In this document: piece after piece, positions 63,880 to 64,000 of the stretch
How positions within the stretch are numbered: position 1 is the stretch's first letter
Layout: each line of letters starts with the position of its first letter
Assembly: GCA_028551475.1 (NCBI GenBank)
Contig: CM052355.1
Span: 26,005,580-26,069,579, forward strand
Length of the DNA: 64,000 nucleotides
Source of the DNA: Casuarina equisetifolia
Taxonomy: Eukaryota > Streptophyta > Magnoliopsida > Fagales > Casuarinaceae
Reading direction: 5' to 3'
Made by a program: the position numbers and the translations under genes
Notes under the pieces: model-generated
What the model saw: only the letters and a program-made list of their open reading frames with translations
Databases searched by the model: none
What the model was told of the DNA's origin: nothing

Positions 63880-64000
63880 TTAAGTTCTTTATATTGCTAT
63901 CTTCACAACACTTTGGTGAAGATGTCTGCTACTTGAATTTCGACACTACACTTGTCGTCCTTGCGTGGCATATTAGGATTTTGACCTTTAAGATTTTTAG
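63880..64000 (-). mobile_element. Copia RNase H C-terminal end, cut by window edge
   Basis: The minus-strand frame near 63945-63895 reads VADIFTKVL then a stop. This is the hallmark end of Copia polyproteins (ADIFTK). A purine-rich tract (aaaagggagg on minus, near 63810) downstream could be the polypurine tract before a 3' LTR. The element continues beyond the window. Confidence 0.6.

Overview
The window is nuclear DNA of a flowering plant, almost certainly a eudicot. It is AT-rich, its genes carry GT-AG introns, and every recognised product is a plant family: WRKY, phytepsin with a plant-specific insert, MAPKKK17/18-type kinase, SLAC1-type anion channel, dirigent protein, and bHLH. Copia, SINE and pararetroviral debris lies between the genes. 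The species cannot be named from sequence alone. No prokaryotic, organellar or CRISPR structure was seen.

Layout: (1) 1-6.3 kb is gene-free, with a 3 x 198 bp tandem repeat. (2) A five-exon group IIb WRKY gene (+) spans 6466-8882. (3) A 13-coding-exon vacuolar-type aspartic protease gene (+) spans 12050-17384 and has a probable leader intron. (4) A single-exon MAPKKK17/18-like kinase (+) spans 20905-22179, with ACGT elements and a TATA box. (5) 22.2-31.2 kb is gene-poor and full of degenerate repeats. (6) 31.2-51.7 kb is a head-to-tail tandem duplication of about 10 kb. Each unit carries an intact two-exon SLAH1-like S-type anion channel gene (-; 31808-33220 and 41258-42675). Later insertions differ between the units: a SINE, a Copia remnant and a pararetrovirus relic in unit 2, and an array of about 190-bp repeats in unit 1. 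(7) A dirigent gene (-; 51917-52477) lies just beyond the duplication. (8) 52.8-56.4 kb holds a long foldback, a SINE, a Copia remnant and an ankyrin gene fragment. (9) A two-exon bHLH gene (-; 57084-58243) has an arginine at the normally invariant helix-1 Leu-23. (10) 58.3-64 kb is AT-rich with Copia gag, pol and LTR-like debris.

There is no operon-like functional unit. Several genes belong to stress and ABA themes (WRKY, ABA-type MAPKKK, S-type anion channels, dirigent), but I regard that adjacency as probably coincidental. The most informative features are the readable history of the SLAH duplication (junction, paralogue-specific SINE, paralogue-specific substitutions), the L23R bHLH, the pararetrovirus/Copia chimeric junction, and the 53.3-53.8 kb foldback. 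Exon boundaries were derived by hand from frame continuity, GT/AG signals and remembered family conservation, not from transcripts.
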